A stretch of 64,000 nucleotides of DNA from Lachnospiraceae bacterium. GTDB taxonomy: Bacteria; Bacillota; Clostridia; Lachnospirales; Lachnospiraceae. Under the pieces are notes generated by a model that was given only the letters and a program-made list of their open reading frames with translations, was not told the origin of the DNA and did not search any database. This document shows, one piece after another, positions 7,255 through 16,755 of the stretch. A program made the position numbers and the translations under genes. The DNA lies in assembly GCA_017556805.1 (NCBI GenBank), contig JAFYMC010000029.1, positions 1 through 64,000 on the forward strand, written 5' to 3'. Position 1 is the first letter of the stretch. Every line of letters begins with the position of its first letter.

Positions 7255-8862
7255 ATGAAAAAAGTCATTGCAAGTTTGTTGGCGCTGAGTATGATGGTGG
7301 GTGCTTTTGCCGGATGTGGCACAAACAAACAAAATGTAACAGTTAACAAAGAAAGTATTAACAACGAAACAGATGTGAACGATAGGGTTAAATTTGCCTA
7401 TGCTGCTGAAGAAAATGTAAAGAACGAGGAAAAAGATACAACACCTAAGTATGTATTTTTGTTCATCGGTGACGGTATGAGCTATCCTCAGATTCAATCC
7501 ACTTCCGATTATCTGGGGGCATTGGCTGATGAAGATTATTTCATGGCTCAGCCTAGTTTGGACGACAATCAAGGAGCAACGTTAGATGGACCTGAGTATA
7601 TGAATTTCATGAATTTTGAAGCGGCTGGTTCTGCGGTTACTTATGATGCAAACTCTTTTGCGCCGGACTCAGCATCTACCGCGACTTCTATTTCCACCGG
7701 ACGCAAGACTTACTCCGGTACGATTAATGTAGATGTTACCGGAACAGAACTTTTTGAAACAATCACAGAGAAAGTTCATAAGCAACTTGGAATGAAAGTC
7801 GGCATTATTTCTTCTGTGAACTTAAACCATGCTACTCCGGCCGCATTTTATGCACATCAGGTGAGCCGTAACAACTACTATGAAATCGGTGAAGAATTGG
7901 TAGCATCCGGATTTGAGTTTTTTGCGGGAGGTGGTTTGAAGAAGACTACCGGGTATGATAAGGAGAACCCTTTGCCTAATTTGTATGATATGGCTGAAGC
8001 GGCCGGTTATACCGTGACATTTACCAATGAGGAAGCTGCAGCTATTACTGCTGATTCCGGAAAAGTTATTCTGATTGACGAGCATTTGGCTGATTCTGAT
8101 GCCATGGCTTATGAAATCGATCGTACAGAGGAAATGTGGTCTTTAGCGGATTATGTTGAAAAAGGCATCGAAGTTCTGGATAATGATAAGGGATTTTTTA
8201 TGATGTGCGAAGGCGGTAAGATCGACTGGGCCTGCCATGCTAACGATGCAGCTTCTACCATTCATGATACGGTGGCTTTTGCGGATGCGATTCAGGTTGC
8301 TATCGACTTTGCAAAGAATCATGCCGACGAGACTCTGATCCTCGTTACCGGTGACCATGAGACCGGAGGTTTGACTATCGGATTTGCGGGTACGGACTAT
8401 GATACTTATCTGACCTTGCTGGAGAGTCAGAAAATCTCTTTCCAGAAGTTTGATGACGAATACACCGTTAACTACAAGGAAAACGGAACTACCTTTGAAG
8501 AAGCTTTGGCTGATATCGAAGCCCTGTTCGGCTTAAAGACCGAGGGCGAAGAGAGTGACAAGCTGGTTCTTACTGACTACGAATTAGAACAATTACGTGT
8601 TGCTTTTGAGAAAAGCATCAACGGTACAGAAACCGGCGAAGATGAGCAACGGGAGTATGTGATGTACGGTACCTATGATCCGTTGTCCGTCACGTTGACT
8701 CACATCCTGAACAATAAGTCCGGCATCTCATTCACGTCTTACAGCCATACCGGTTTGCCGGTTGCAGTGCTGGCTGAGGGGGTAAATGCCGATGAGTTTA
8801 ACGGATATTACGACAATACCGAAATCTATAACAAAATAGCAGAAATGCTAAAAGTAAAGTAA
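7255..8862 (+). CDS. Alkaline phosphatase, lipoprotein form (PhoA family)
   Basis: The start at 7255 is chosen because GGAGG lies just upstream and the protein then begins with a lipoprotein signal, MKKVIASLL...AFAGC, with the lipobox cysteine near residue 22. The 535-residue product has the alkaline phosphatase set: an early IGDGMSYPQ metal-site segment, DSASTATSISTG with the serine nucleophile, a metal-site segment around EGGKIDWACHANDA, VTGDHETGG, and a late HTGLP histidine. It should release phosphate from organic esters at the outer membrane face of the cell. Its promoter carries Pho-box-like repeats, matching the adjacent pst-phoPR genes. No key residue appears to be missing. Confidence 0.88.
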   Translation: MKKVIASLLALSMMVGAFAGCGTNKQNVTVNKESINNETDVNDRVKFAYAAEENVKNEEKDTTPKYVFLFIGDGMSYPQIQSTSDYLGALADEDYFMAQPSLDDNQGATLDGPEYMNFMNFEAAGSAVTYDANSFAPDSASTATSISTGRKTYSGTINVDVTGTELFETITEKVHKQLGMKVGIISSVNLNHATPAAFYAHQVSRNNYYEIGEELVASGFEFFAGGGLKKTTGYDKENPLPNLYDMAEAAGYTVTFTNEEAAAITADSGKVILIDEHLADSDAMAYEIDRTEEMWSLADYVEKGIEVLDNDKGFFMMCEGGKIDWACHANDAASTIHDTVAFADAIQVAIDFAKNHADETLILVTGDHETGGLTIGFAGTDYDTYLTLLESQKISFQKFDDEYTVNYKENGTTFEEALADIEALFGLKTEGEESDKLVLTDYELEQLRVAFEKSINGTETGEDEQREYVMYGTYDPLSVTLTHILNNKSGISFTSYSHTGLPVAVLAEGVNADEFNGYYDNTEIYNKIAEMLKVK

Positions 8863-8872
8863 TAGATCTGTT

Positions 8873-8904
8873 GACATCCCTGTCTTGGAACAGGGATGTT
8901 TTTT
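8873..8904 (+). terminator. Terminator after alkaline phosphatase
   Basis: ACATCCCTGT (8874-8883) pairs with ACAGGGATGT (8890-8899), with a T-run to 8904. The start of the YibE/F gene lies only 10 bp further on, so that gene depends on read-through or on a promoter not seen. Confidence 0.8.
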
Positions 8905-8913
8905 GGAGGATAC

Positions 8914-10053
8914 ATGAAAAAAGGAAAACTTAGATATTATGCACCGGTGGCAGTCTGTTTATTGTTGATTGTATTTCTTCTTCTGTTACCGACCGGGCAT
9001 GAAGATGCTATTCAATACAAAGAGGCAGAACGTTGTATTGCAAAAGTTACAGAAGTTGATAATTCCGCTATTATGGATACGGGGCTTGTCCGGTCCGGAG
9101 AACAGCGCTGTACGGTTACATTCCTGAATGGTATGTTTAAGGGAAAGACGGCAATTGCAATCAATCTGTTACAGGGTTCTCTAGAACAGGATAAATTATT
9201 TTCAGAGGGTGATACGGCACAGGTTGTCATTAGTTATAATGACGATACCATTAATCGGGTTTCTATGATAGACCATTTTCGAGTTCCGGGAGAATTATTA
9301 CTGGCAGGAATATTTATTTTGTTTCTCGTCATATTTGCAGGGCGTACAGGAGTGAGGGCTATACTATCCTTTGTATTAACAATCTTGGTAATCTGGAAGG
9401 TACTGGTGCCACTGTATTTGGGTGGCTATAATCCTATCTGGATTGGTCTGGCAATCAATCTTTTGTTGACTACTCTTATTATTGCATTGGTATATGGTTT
9501 TGATAAACGTTGTGCAGCAGCAGTCAGCGGTTCATTTCTTGGAATTCTGGTGACCTGTATTCTCGGTGTAATATTTACGGATTTGTTTAAAATACACGGT
9601 GCTGTCATGGCATATTCCGAAAGCCTGCTTTATGCCGGTTATCAGCACTTGAACTTGACTCAGATATTTATGGCCTCTATATTCCTTGGTTCCTCAGGAG
9701 CTGTTATGGACTTGTCTGTGGACATTACATCCGCAGTGTACGAGGTGGTTGAGAAGAAGCCGGATATTCGCCCTTGGGAAGCGGTAAAGTCGGGCATAAA
9801 TATAGGCCGGGCTGCCATGGGTACTATGACTACAACTCTTTTATTGGCCTATTCCGGAGGCTATATCGCCTTGTTAATGGTGTTTATGGCTCAGGGAACG
9901 CCAACAGAGCATATTTTCAACTATAAATATGTTGCCGGTGAAATTATTCATACGGTAATAGGCTCCTTTGGGTTGGTGAGTGTTGCTCCGTTTACTGCGA
10001 TGTGTGCCGGTTTGCTGTTGACAAAGAAAGCAAAGAATAGAAAATTACAATAG
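8914..10053 (+). CDS. YibE/F family multi-pass membrane protein
   Basis: The start at 8914 follows a GGAGG site; an upstream in-frame ATG at 8896 lies inside the terminator T-run and is unlikely. The 379-residue protein has an N-terminal membrane segment, an extracytoplasmic stretch of ~100 residues, then about seven more membrane segments, as in fused or single YibE/F proteins. The biochemical role of the family is not settled. Its location between alkaline phosphatase and pstS suggests a link to phosphate or cell-envelope stress, but this is inference from position only. Confidence 0.78.
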   Translation: MKKGKLRYYAPVAVCLLLIVFLLLLPTGHEDAIQYKEAERCIAKVTEVDNSAIMDTGLVRSGEQRCTVTFLNGMFKGKTAIAINLLQGSLEQDKLFSEGDTAQVVISYNDDTINRVSMIDHFRVPGELLLAGIFILFLVIFAGRTGVRAILSFVLTILVIWKVLVPLYLGGYNPIWIGLAINLLLTTLIIALVYGFDKRCAAAVSGSFLGILVTCILGVIFTDLFKIHGAVMAYSESLLYAGYQHLNLTQIFMASIFLGSSGAVMDLSVDITSAVYEVVEKKPDIRPWEAVKSGINIGRAAMGTMTTTLLLAYSGGYIALLMVFMAQGTPTEHIFNYKYVAGEIIHTVIGSFGLVSVAPFTAMCAGLLLTKKAKNRKLQ

Positions 10054-10070
10054 GAATAATATGAATGAGT

Positions 10071-10107
10071 GACATCTGGGTTTGGTGAAGCAGATGTCAT
10101 TTTTTTA
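10071..10107 (+). terminator. Terminator after the YibE/F gene
   Basis: GACATCTG (10071-10078) pairs with CAGATGTC (10091-10098) and is followed by a run of T. Confidence 0.8.
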
Positions 10108-10126
10108 TTGAAAAGAGCTTTGCGAT

Positions 10127-10181
10127 TTGACATAGATTTTACATTACTTGTATTTTAGATTTCACATTTGACACTTAGAAT
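10127..10181 (+). promoter_or_regulatory. Pho-box promoter of the pst operon
   Basis: TTGACA (10127) and TTTACA (10138) are 11 bp apart, and TTCACA (10161) follows 23 bp later. A TAGAAT -10 box is at 10176-10181, 15 bp from the start of TTCACA, exactly as in the alkaline phosphatase promoter. The shared 16-mer TTTTAGATTTCACATT lies at 10153-10168. Confidence 0.65.
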
Positions 10182-10236
10182 AATATCTGTAGCAAGGAAA
10201 AAGAAAATAAAGACTTGTCTGAAAGGAGACATTAAA

Positions 10237-11037
10237 ATGAAAAAATTGATTACTATGATGATAGTTGGAGCTCTGGCGATTTCCATGCTTGCAGGCTGCG
10301 GCAAGGAAAAAGGTTCTGTTGCCACCGATGGTTCCACTTCCATGGAAAAGGTGATTGGTGCTTTGGGTGAGGCGTTCCAAAACGATACCGGCATTAGTTT
10401 TACTTACAATCCTACCGGTTCCGGTTCCGGTATCAAGGCTGTGCAGGAAGATCGTTGCGACATCGGTCTTTCCTCTCGTGACCTGAAAGCCGAGGAAAAG
10501 GAAGCCGGATTAAGCGGCACCGTACTTGCTTATGACGGTATCGCAATTATTATTAATCCTGAGAACCCGGTTTCCGACCTGAGTTTGGAAACTATCGCAA
10601 AAATCTACACCGGCGAGATTACCAACTGGTCCGAAGTAGGCGGTAACGATGCCGAGATCGTTCTGATCGGTCGTGAGGCAGGTTCCGGTACCCGTGACGG
10701 CTTCGAGTCCATCACTGACACGGAAGATGCTTGCAAGTATCGTCAGGAACTGACTTCTACCGGTGACGTTATTACCACTGTTTCTCAGAATCCGGGTGCA
10801 ATCGGATATGCTTCCGTAGCATCTGTAAAGGACAGTGTAAAGGCTGTGACCGTTGATGGTGTGGCTGCAACTGAAGAAAATATCAAGAATGGCAGTTATG
10901 TGGTACAGCGTCCGTTTGTATTGGTAACTAAAACAGATACTCCTCTGAGCGACGCAGCTTTGAAGTTCTTTACTTACATCACTTCTGCTGATGCAAATGA
11001 GATTATTTCTGCAGCAGGTGTGGTTCCTGCAAACTAA
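10237..11037 (+). CDS. pstS: Phosphate ABC transporter substrate-binding lipoprotein
   Basis: The start at 10237 follows AAAGGAG and gives a lipoprotein signal ending in the lipobox LAGC. The 266-residue product has PstS landmarks: a GSTSMEKV-like opening loop, TGSGSGIKAVQ, and REAGSGTRDGFES, which bind phosphate through serine, arginine and aspartate side chains. It captures phosphate outside the membrane for PstC/PstA/PstB. It is the first gene of the pst operon behind a Pho promoter, and a hairpin after its stop probably keeps its mRNA more abundant than that of the downstream genes. Confidence 0.93.
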   Translation: MKKLITMMIVGALAISMLAGCGKEKGSVATDGSTSMEKVIGALGEAFQNDTGISFTYNPTGSGSGIKAVQEDRCDIGLSSRDLKAEEKEAGLSGTVLAYDGIAIIINPENPVSDLSLETIAKIYTGEITNWSEVGGNDAEIVLIGREAGSGTRDGFESITDTEDACKYRQELTSTGDVITTVSQNPGAIGYASVASVKDSVKAVTVDGVAATEENIKNGSYVVQRPFVLVTKTDTPLSDAALKFFTYITSADANEIISAAGVVPAN

Positions 11038-11059
11038 AAGATATGCAGATGCGCAGATG

Positions 11060-11083
11060 CGACGGTTATGCTACTGACCGTCG
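11060..11083 (+). promoter_or_regulatory. Intercistronic hairpin between pstS and pstC
   Basis: CGACGGT (11060-11066) pairs perfectly with ACCGTCG (11077-11083). There is no T-run, so it is more likely an mRNA-stabilising or partial-termination hairpin than a full terminator. Confidence 0.5.
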
Positions 11084-11109
11084 TTACTCTGTTATGAGGA
11101 GTAAAATAT

Positions 11110-12087
11110 ATGAAGAGACAAGAATATAGCCCATACGAGGAAAATGCCAAAAAATTTCAGGACGAACGGATGGAATCCGAAATTGAGGCGGTTAATTTGG
11201 CTCGAAAAAAGGCGTCAAAGAGAGAATGGGCCAAGTACACAGAGAAAATTATTCACATCATTTTTTTGTTGCTTGGCTTGATTACGGTTGGCTGTGTATT
11301 ATTGATTACGGTTTACCTGGTAATCTCCGGTATTCCGGCGATTCGTGAGATTGGTCTGGTAGATTTCCTGTTTGGCAAGGAATGGGCGTCTACGGCATCC
11401 GAACCGAAATACGGTATCTTACCGTTTATCCTGACCAGTATCTACGGAACTGCCGGTGCTATTGTAATCGGTGTTCCGGTTGGATTTTTAACCGCTGTGT
11501 ATCTGTCCAAACTGGCATCCAAAAAGGTGAAATCCGTCATGCAGTCTGCGGTCAGTCTGCTTGCCGGTATTCCTTCTGTAGTGTATGGTTTGGTAGGTAT
11601 GCTTGTGCTGGTTCCGGGCATCAGAAAGATTTTTGATGTGCCTGACGGTGCAAGCTTGTTTGCGGCTATTATTGTGTTGGCGATAATGATTTTGCCGTCT
11701 ATAATCAAGATGTCTATTACTGCATTGGATGCGGTTCCTAGAGAATATGAAGATGCGTCCTTAGCCTTGGGGGCAACGCCGATCGAAACCTATTTCAAGG
11801 TTTCTGTACCCGCCGCAAAAAGCGGTATTGCAGCTTCGGTTGTGCTGGGCGTGGGTCGTGCCATTGGTGAAGCTATGGCGGTTATGATGGTGGCCGGTAA
11901 TGTGCCGAATATGCCCGACTCTCTGTTCCAGAGCGTTCGCTTCCTGACTACTGCGGTATCCAGTGAAATGGCGTATTCCAGCGGATTGCAGCGACAGGCG
12001 TTGTTTTCTATTGCTTTGGTTTTGTTCCTGTTTATTATGCTGATTAATGCTACGCTGAACTTCTTCCTCAAGCGGGAAAAGGAGTAA
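11110..12087 (+). CDS. pstC: Phosphate ABC transporter permease PstC
   Basis: The 325-residue protein has a ~50-residue charged cytoplasmic N-terminus, then six membrane segments with the ABC permease loop EYEDASLALGATPIETYFK, the EAA-type motif that contacts the ATPase. The periplasm-facing FGKEWASTASEPKYGILPF segment is typical of PstC. It pairs with PstA to form the channel. It is preceded by a TATGAGGAG ribosome site and is 3 bp from pstA. Confidence 0.92.
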   Translation: MKRQEYSPYEENAKKFQDERMESEIEAVNLARKKASKREWAKYTEKIIHIIFLLLGLITVGCVLLITVYLVISGIPAIREIGLVDFLFGKEWASTASEPKYGILPFILTSIYGTAGAIVIGVPVGFLTAVYLSKLASKKVKSVMQSAVSLLAGIPSVVYGLVGMLVLVPGIRKIFDVPDGASLFAAIIVLAIMILPSIIKMSITALDAVPREYEDASLALGATPIETYFKVSVPAAKSGIAASVVLGVGRAIGEAMAVMMVAGNVPNMPDSLFQSVRFLTTAVSSEMAYSSGLQRQALFSIALVLFLFIMLINATLNFFLKREKE

Positions 12088-12090
12088 CTT

Positions 12091-12948
12091 ATGTTGAATC
12101 AATCATTATCGAAAAAAAGAAAAAGTTTTGAAGTGCTGATGAAAGCACTGATGGCAGTATCTGTGGGACTGACTGCTGCGTTAGTACTGTTCCTTTTGGT
12201 GTATGTGTTGATGCGGGGGATTCCGAACATTACTTGGGAGTTGTTGTCCACTAAGCCGAGCTATTTGACCGAACGCATCGGTATACTGCCTGATATTTTG
12301 AATACCGTATATATTGTACTTGCAACGCTACTTATCGTATTACCTTTGGGTGTGGGTGCAGCAATCTATCTGACCGAGTACGCATCCAATAAGAAAGTGG
12401 TTGGCATTATCGAATATGCCGCGGAAACCCTTTCCGGTATCCCTTCTATTATCTATGGACTGGTGGGTATGTTGCTGTTTTCCAACAATATGGGAACCTG
12501 TTTGATGGCAGGTGCATTGACTCTGGTGATTATGAATTTGCCGACCATTATGCGAACCACACAGGAGAGTTTAAAAACGGTTCCGCAGTCTTACCGAGAG
12601 GGTGCTTTTGGTCTGGGAGCCGGAAAATGGCGTGTGGTTCGTACCGTAGTTCTTCCGGGGTGTGTGGATGGTGTAATTACCGGCTGTATTTTGTCTGTTG
12701 GTCGTATTTTGGGTGAATCGGCAGCACTGCTGTTTACTGCGGGCTTTGCCCACGCAGTATACGGTCTGATTGACGGTTTGGCAGCACCGGGTGCGACTTT
12801 GACGGTTGCTCTTTATGTTTATGCTAAGGAACAGGGAGAATTTGGAGTGGCGTTTGCCATTGCTGCTATTCTGATGGTTCTGACGGTACTGATTAACTTT
12901 GCAGCATCATTAGTGCAGAAGTACTTCGCAAAAAGGAGAAGCTTATGA
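12091..12948 (+). CDS. pstA: Phosphate ABC transporter permease PstA
   Basis: The 285-residue integral membrane protein has six hydrophobic segments, an [15 protein letters not shown] loop typical of PstA, and the EAA-type loop [17 protein letters not shown]. It forms the phosphate channel with PstC. Its end overlaps the start of pstB by 4 bp, which indicates translational coupling. Confidence 0.92.
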   Translation: MLNQSLSKKRKSFEVLMKALMAVSVGLTAALVLFLLVYVLMRGIPNITWELLSTKPSYLTERIGILPDILNTVYIVLATLLIVLPLGVGAAIYLTEYASNKKVVGIIEYAAETLSGIPSIIYGLVGMLLFSNNMGTCLMAGALTLVIMNLPTIMRTTQESLKTVPQSYREGAFGLGAGKWRVVRTVVLPGCVDGVITGCILSVGRILGESAALLFTAGFAHAVYGLIDGLAAPGATLTVALYVYAKEQGEFGVAFAIAAILMVLTVLINFAASLVQKYFAKRRSL

Positions 12949-13700
12949 GTAATATAATCACAGTGAAAGATATGTGTCTGTGGTATGGAGAACATCAGGC
13001 ATTGAAAAATGTAAATATTGAAATTCCGGAAAAGAGCATTACTGCATTCATCGGTCCCTCCGGCTGCGGTAAGTCTACTTTTCTCAAGACCTTGAACCGT
13101 ATGAATGATTTGATTCCGGGAGTGAAGATTACCGGAGATATTCGTTATGAAGGAACGGATATTTTCGGCAAGGACGTGGATGTGAATAACCTACGTAAGG
13201 AGATTGGCATGGTGTTCCAGAAGCCGAATCCTTTTCCTATGAGTATTTATGACAATATTGCCTACGGACCTCGTACCCACGGCATTACCAATAAGATGCA
13301 GTTAGATGATATTGTGGAGAGTGCATTGCGTGATGCGGCTATCTGGGATGAAGTAAAGGACCGACTGAAAAAGAATGCCCTTGGAATGTCCGGTGGTCAG
13401 CAGCAGCGTTTGTGTATCGCCAGAGCGTTGGCGGTTCAACCGAAGATTTTGCTGATGGATGAGCCTACCTCTGCCCTTGACCCGATTTCTACGTCTCGTA
13501 TCGAGGAATTGGTGCTGGAACTGAAAGAGAAGTACACGATTGTAATGGTTACCCATAATATGCAGCAGGCTGTCCGTGTGTCGGATTATACCGCATTTTT
13601 CTTACTTGGAGAGCTGGTAGAGTTTAGTAAGACGGATGATATTTTCTCTCAGCCGCAGGATAAGCGTACGGAAGATTATATTACCGGTAGATTCGGTTAA
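12945..13700 (+). CDS. pstB: Phosphate ABC transporter ATPase PstB
   Basis: The 251-residue ATPase shows Walker A GPSGCGKS, the PstB-type Q-loop [14 protein letters not shown], signature MSGGQQQR and Walker [12 protein letters not shown]. The NPFP element after the Q-loop glutamine is distinctive of phosphate importers. It energises PstCA and, with PhoU, takes part in phosphate signalling to the sensor kinase. Confidence 0.95.
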   Translation: MSNIITVKDMCLWYGEHQALKNVNIEIPEKSITAFIGPSGCGKSTFLKTLNRMNDLIPGVKITGDIRYEGTDIFGKDVDVNNLRKEIGMVFQKPNPFPMSIYDNIAYGPRTHGITNKMQLDDIVESALRDAAIWDEVKDRLKKNALGMSGGQQQRLCIARALAVQPKILLMDEPTSALDPISTSRIEELVLELKEKYTIVMVTHNMQQAVRVSDYTAFFLLGELVEFSKTDDIFSQPQDKRTEDYITGRFG

Positions 13701-13711
13701 AGGAGGAAGAC

Positions 13712-14356
13712 ATGAGAAATCGATTTGATGAGCAGCTTTTTGAATTAAACAGAGAAATCATTGAAATGGGTGCTATGTGTGAAGAAGCAATTGCTGGGGC
13801 ATCCAAAGCGCTTACTACCGGGGATGTGGAATTGGCCGGCAAGGTAAGAACAAACGGAAATGTGATTGATCAGATGGAGCGGGATATCGAAGGACGTTGT
13901 ATGAAGTTGCTTCTTCATCAGCAGCCGGTTGCGAAAGATCTCCGTCTGATTTCAGCAGCCTTAAAGATGATTACGGATATGGAGCGTATCGGAGACCAGG
14001 CAGAAGATATTGCGGAAATTGTGACTGCTATGAACGGTCATACCATGGAAGGGATGGGCCTGATTGAGGAGATGGCGAGTGAAACGATTAAAATGGTGAC
14101 TTCCAGTGTGGATGCGTTTGTAAAAAAAGATGTGGAACTGGCAAAAAGGGTGATTGCACAGGATGATATTGTAGATGACTATTTTTCCAGAATAAAATGT
14201 GGTATAATTGCTTTGGTTGCAGAAAATTCTGCTGACGGCGAATTTGCACTTGATCTTTTAATGATTTCTAAGTACTTTGAGCGTATTGGGGATCATGCTA
14301 CCAATATAGCCGAATGGGTAATTTATTCTGTAACAGGGATGCACAAGGAGGTATAA
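13712..14356 (+). CDS. phoU: Phosphate signalling regulator PhoU
   Basis: The 214-residue all-helical protein has the two PhoU repeats, each with an E/D-rich metal-binding segment (DMERIGDQAEDIAEI and KYFERIGDHATNIAEW). PhoU links the Pst transporter to the PhoR kinase and damps the Pho response when phosphate is plentiful. An AAAGGAGG site precedes the start, and the response regulator gene begins 2 bp after its stop. Confidence 0.94.
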   Translation: MRNRFDEQLFELNREIIEMGAMCEEAIAGASKALTTGDVELAGKVRTNGNVIDQMERDIEGRCMKLLLHQQPVAKDLRLISAALKMITDMERIGDQAEDIAEIVTAMNGHTMEGMGLIEEMASETIKMVTSSVDAFVKKDVELAKRVIAQDDIVDDYFSRIKCGIIALVAENSADGEFALDLLMISKYFERIGDHATNIAEWVIYSVTGMHKEV

Positions 14357-14358
14357 CC

Positions 14359-15039
14359 ATGATATGGTATGTTGAGGATGATGCAAGCATCCGTGACATA
14401 GGAATTTATGCATTGAACTCCGCAGGATTTGAAACCAAAGGATTTGAGGACGGTCTTTCTTTTTGGGAGGCTCTGAAAAAAGAGAAACCGGAATTGATTG
14501 TTCTGGATGTGATGCTGCCGGGAATGGACGGTATTGAAATCCTGACTAAGATGAAAGAATCAATGGAGTTCTGTAGAATTCCGGTGATTATGGCAACTGC
14601 AAAAGGGCAGGAATACGATCGCGTCCGAGGTTTGGATTTGGGAGCTGACGACTATATGGTAAAGCCGTTCAGTATGATGGAGATGGTATCCAGAGTAAAG
14701 GCGGTACTGAGACGTAGCCAACCACAGCAGGTGTCCCAATTGTTCAAGGCGGGTGGCTTAATCGTTAATCTGGATGAGCACACTGTTACAGCGGATGGCA
14801 ATCGGGTGTTGCTTACTTACAAAGAATTTGAACTACTTCGGATGTTCTTATCTCATCCGGGAATGGTTTATACAAGAGAGCAACTATTCTCTCAGGTATG
14901 GAACCAGGAATATATGGGGGATTCCCGGACGTTGGATTCGCATATCCGTACATTGCGTCAGAAACTGAACGATTACGGAAAAAGGATAGAGACCGTACGT
15001 AATGTGGGTTATCGTTGGGAGGTTGGTTATGACAAGTAA
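14359..15039 (+). CDS. phoP: Phosphate response regulator (OmpR family)
   Basis: With the start at 14359 (AAGGAGG upstream) the protein has 226 residues: a receiver domain with the phospho-acceptor in VLDVMLPG (D50) and KPFSMMEM, then a winged-helix DNA-binding domain from about residue 130 (TYKEFELLRMFLSHPG and a terminal RNVGYRWE). It should bind the Pho boxes seen before the alkaline phosphatase and pstS genes. It overlaps the kinase gene by 11 bp. The name rests on its position behind pst-phoU. Confidence 0.92.
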   Translation: MIWYVEDDASIRDIGIYALNSAGFETKGFEDGLSFWEALKKEKPELIVLDVMLPGMDGIEILTKMKESMEFCRIPVIMATAKGQEYDRVRGLDLGADDYMVKPFSMMEMVSRVKAVLRRSQPQQVSQLFKAGGLIVNLDEHTVTADGNRVLLTYKEFELLRMFLSHPGMVYTREQLFSQVWNQEYMGDSRTLDSHIRTLRQKLNDYGKRIETVRNVGYRWEVGYDK

Positions 15040-16681
15040 AATCTTAAAATCAATCCTTTCTGTCGTAATAGCTGTATTGCTGGCGAGTCTTGTCATCATT
15101 ACCGGAGTGCTATATCGGTATTTTGGTACGATGCAGGAGACCCAGCTGAGAGACGAGTTAAGTTTGGCAGCAAGTGCAACAGAACAGCTCGGCGAAGGCT
15201 ATCTGGAAAAACTGGATTCTGACAGATATCGCCTGACATGGATAAATGCTGATGGCACGGTTATCTTTGATAGTCACGCGGATGTATCCTCTATGGAAAA
15301 CCACGCGAGTCGTGAAGAAATCAAAGAAGCGTTTCTTATGGGAACCGGAGGTAGTGTTCGCCGGTCGACTACGTTGACAGAGCAGACTATCTATGAGGCG
15401 ACACGCCTGAACGATGGAAGCGTTCTTCGAATTTCTGTAAGTCGGGCAACTGCATTGGTGCTGGTGCTTGGTATGATTCAGCCGATTGCGATTGTTTTGG
15501 TGATTGCTATTGTGCTTTCTGCATGGCTGGCACATCGCATGGCAAAGCATGTAGTGGAACCGCTGAATAAGCTGAATTTGGAAAAGCCGATGGAAAATGA
15601 AGCTTATGAGGAACTTTCTCCTTTGCTACATCGAATTCATGTACAACAGCTGGAAATTCAAAGTCAAGTGCAGACGTTGAAGCATAAGCAAAACGAATTT
15701 GAACAGATTACCGAAAATATGAAGGAAGCTTTGGTTTTGTTGGATGGATTGGGAAGAATTCTTAGTATTAATTCGGCAGCAAAAAAACTGTTTGGAGTGG
15801 GTGCTTCCTGCATTGGAGAAGATTTCCTGACGATTGACCGTAAGCAGAATATGCGTCTGGCTTTAGAAGAGGCCAGAACACAAGGGCATGCTGATTTCCG
15901 AGACAACAAGAACGGCCGAGAGTATCAGTTTGATTTAAGTCGCATTGATTCTGATGGAAATAATCGGGGGATGGTTATTCTTGCTTTCGATATTACGGAG
16001 CAGGTGGATGCAGAAAAGCATCGCCAAGAGTTTACTGCCAATGTATCGCATGAACTGAAAACACCGCTTCAGTCCATCATCGGTTCGGCGGAGCTTATGG
16101 AAAACGGCATTGTAAAAGAAGTGGATGTTCCGCGCTTTGTAGGACACATTCGAAAGGAAGCATCAAGACTGGTAAATCTGATTGATGATATTATTCGTCT
16201 GTCTCAGCTTGATGAAAGGGCCGAGATGCCGTCGGAAGAGGTTTCATTAAAGACGATTTCTGAGGAAGTTTGTGAGACTCTTGCAGATGCTGCAAAACTG
16301 AAAGATGTATCCCTGGAGGTTGTCGGTGACGAGGGGATAATGAGAGGTATTCGCAGATTGCTGTATGAGGTTATTTATAACCTTTGTGATAATTCTATTA
16401 AGTACAATAACCGTGGAGGTAGCGTTAAGATATCCATCTCTCAGAAGCAGGGACAGGTTAGCCTGATTGTACAAGACACCGGCATCGGTATTTCTCCGGA
16501 ACATCACGATAAGGTGTTTGAACGATTCTACCGTGTAGATAAGAGTCATTCCAAGCAATCCGGTGGTACAGGTCTTGGTCTGTCCATTGTGAAGCATGCC
16601 GTACAGTATCATCACGGTAAGATTGCAGTGGAAAGTGAAATAAATAGAGGGACTACGATTTCTGTTTTGTTTGATACGTGA
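15029..16681 (+). CDS. phoR: Phosphate sensor histidine kinase
   Basis: The start at 15029 overlaps the end of phoP. The 550-residue product has a membrane segment near residues 8-28, an extracytoplasmic domain, a second membrane segment near 150-175, a PAS-type domain (~215-320), a dimerisation domain with SHELKTPLQ (H341), and an ATPase domain with N, DTGIGI and GTGLGL boxes. It phosphorylates PhoP under phosphate limitation. The presence of both an extracellular and a PAS domain matches Firmicutes PhoR. Confidence 0.9.
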   Translation: MTSKILKSILSVVIAVLLASLVIITGVLYRYFGTMQETQLRDELSLAASATEQLGEGYLEKLDSDRYRLTWINADGTVIFDSHADVSSMENHASREEIKEAFLMGTGGSVRRSTTLTEQTIYEATRLNDGSVLRISVSRATALVLVLGMIQPIAIVLVIAIVLSAWLAHRMAKHVVEPLNKLNLEKPMENEAYEELSPLLHRIHVQQLEIQSQVQTLKHKQNEFEQITENMKEALVLLDGLGRILSINSAAKKLFGVGASCIGEDFLTIDRKQNMRLALEEARTQGHADFRDNKNGREYQFDLSRIDSDGNNRGMVILAFDITEQVDAEKHRQEFTANVSHELKTPLQSIIGSAELMENGIVKEVDVPRFVGHIRKEASRLVNLIDDIIRLSQLDERAEMPSEEVSLKTISEEVCETLADAAKLKDVSLEVVGDEGIMRGIRRLLYEVIYNLCDNSIKYNNRGGSVKISISQKQGQVSLIVQDTGIGISPEHHDKVFERFYRVDKSHSKQSGGTGLGLSIVKHAVQYHHGKIAVESEINRGTTISVLFDT

Positions 16682-16755
16682 CCATAATTATATTGAAATA
16701 TTAATAGGCGTCTGCAAAGAGATCGGAGAAGAAGGATTTATCATTATTTCCGAAC

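Noticed and set aside
10168-10236. Upstream start for pstS at 10168
   Set aside because: It would place the promoter region inside the coding sequence and put 23 residues before the lipoprotein signal.
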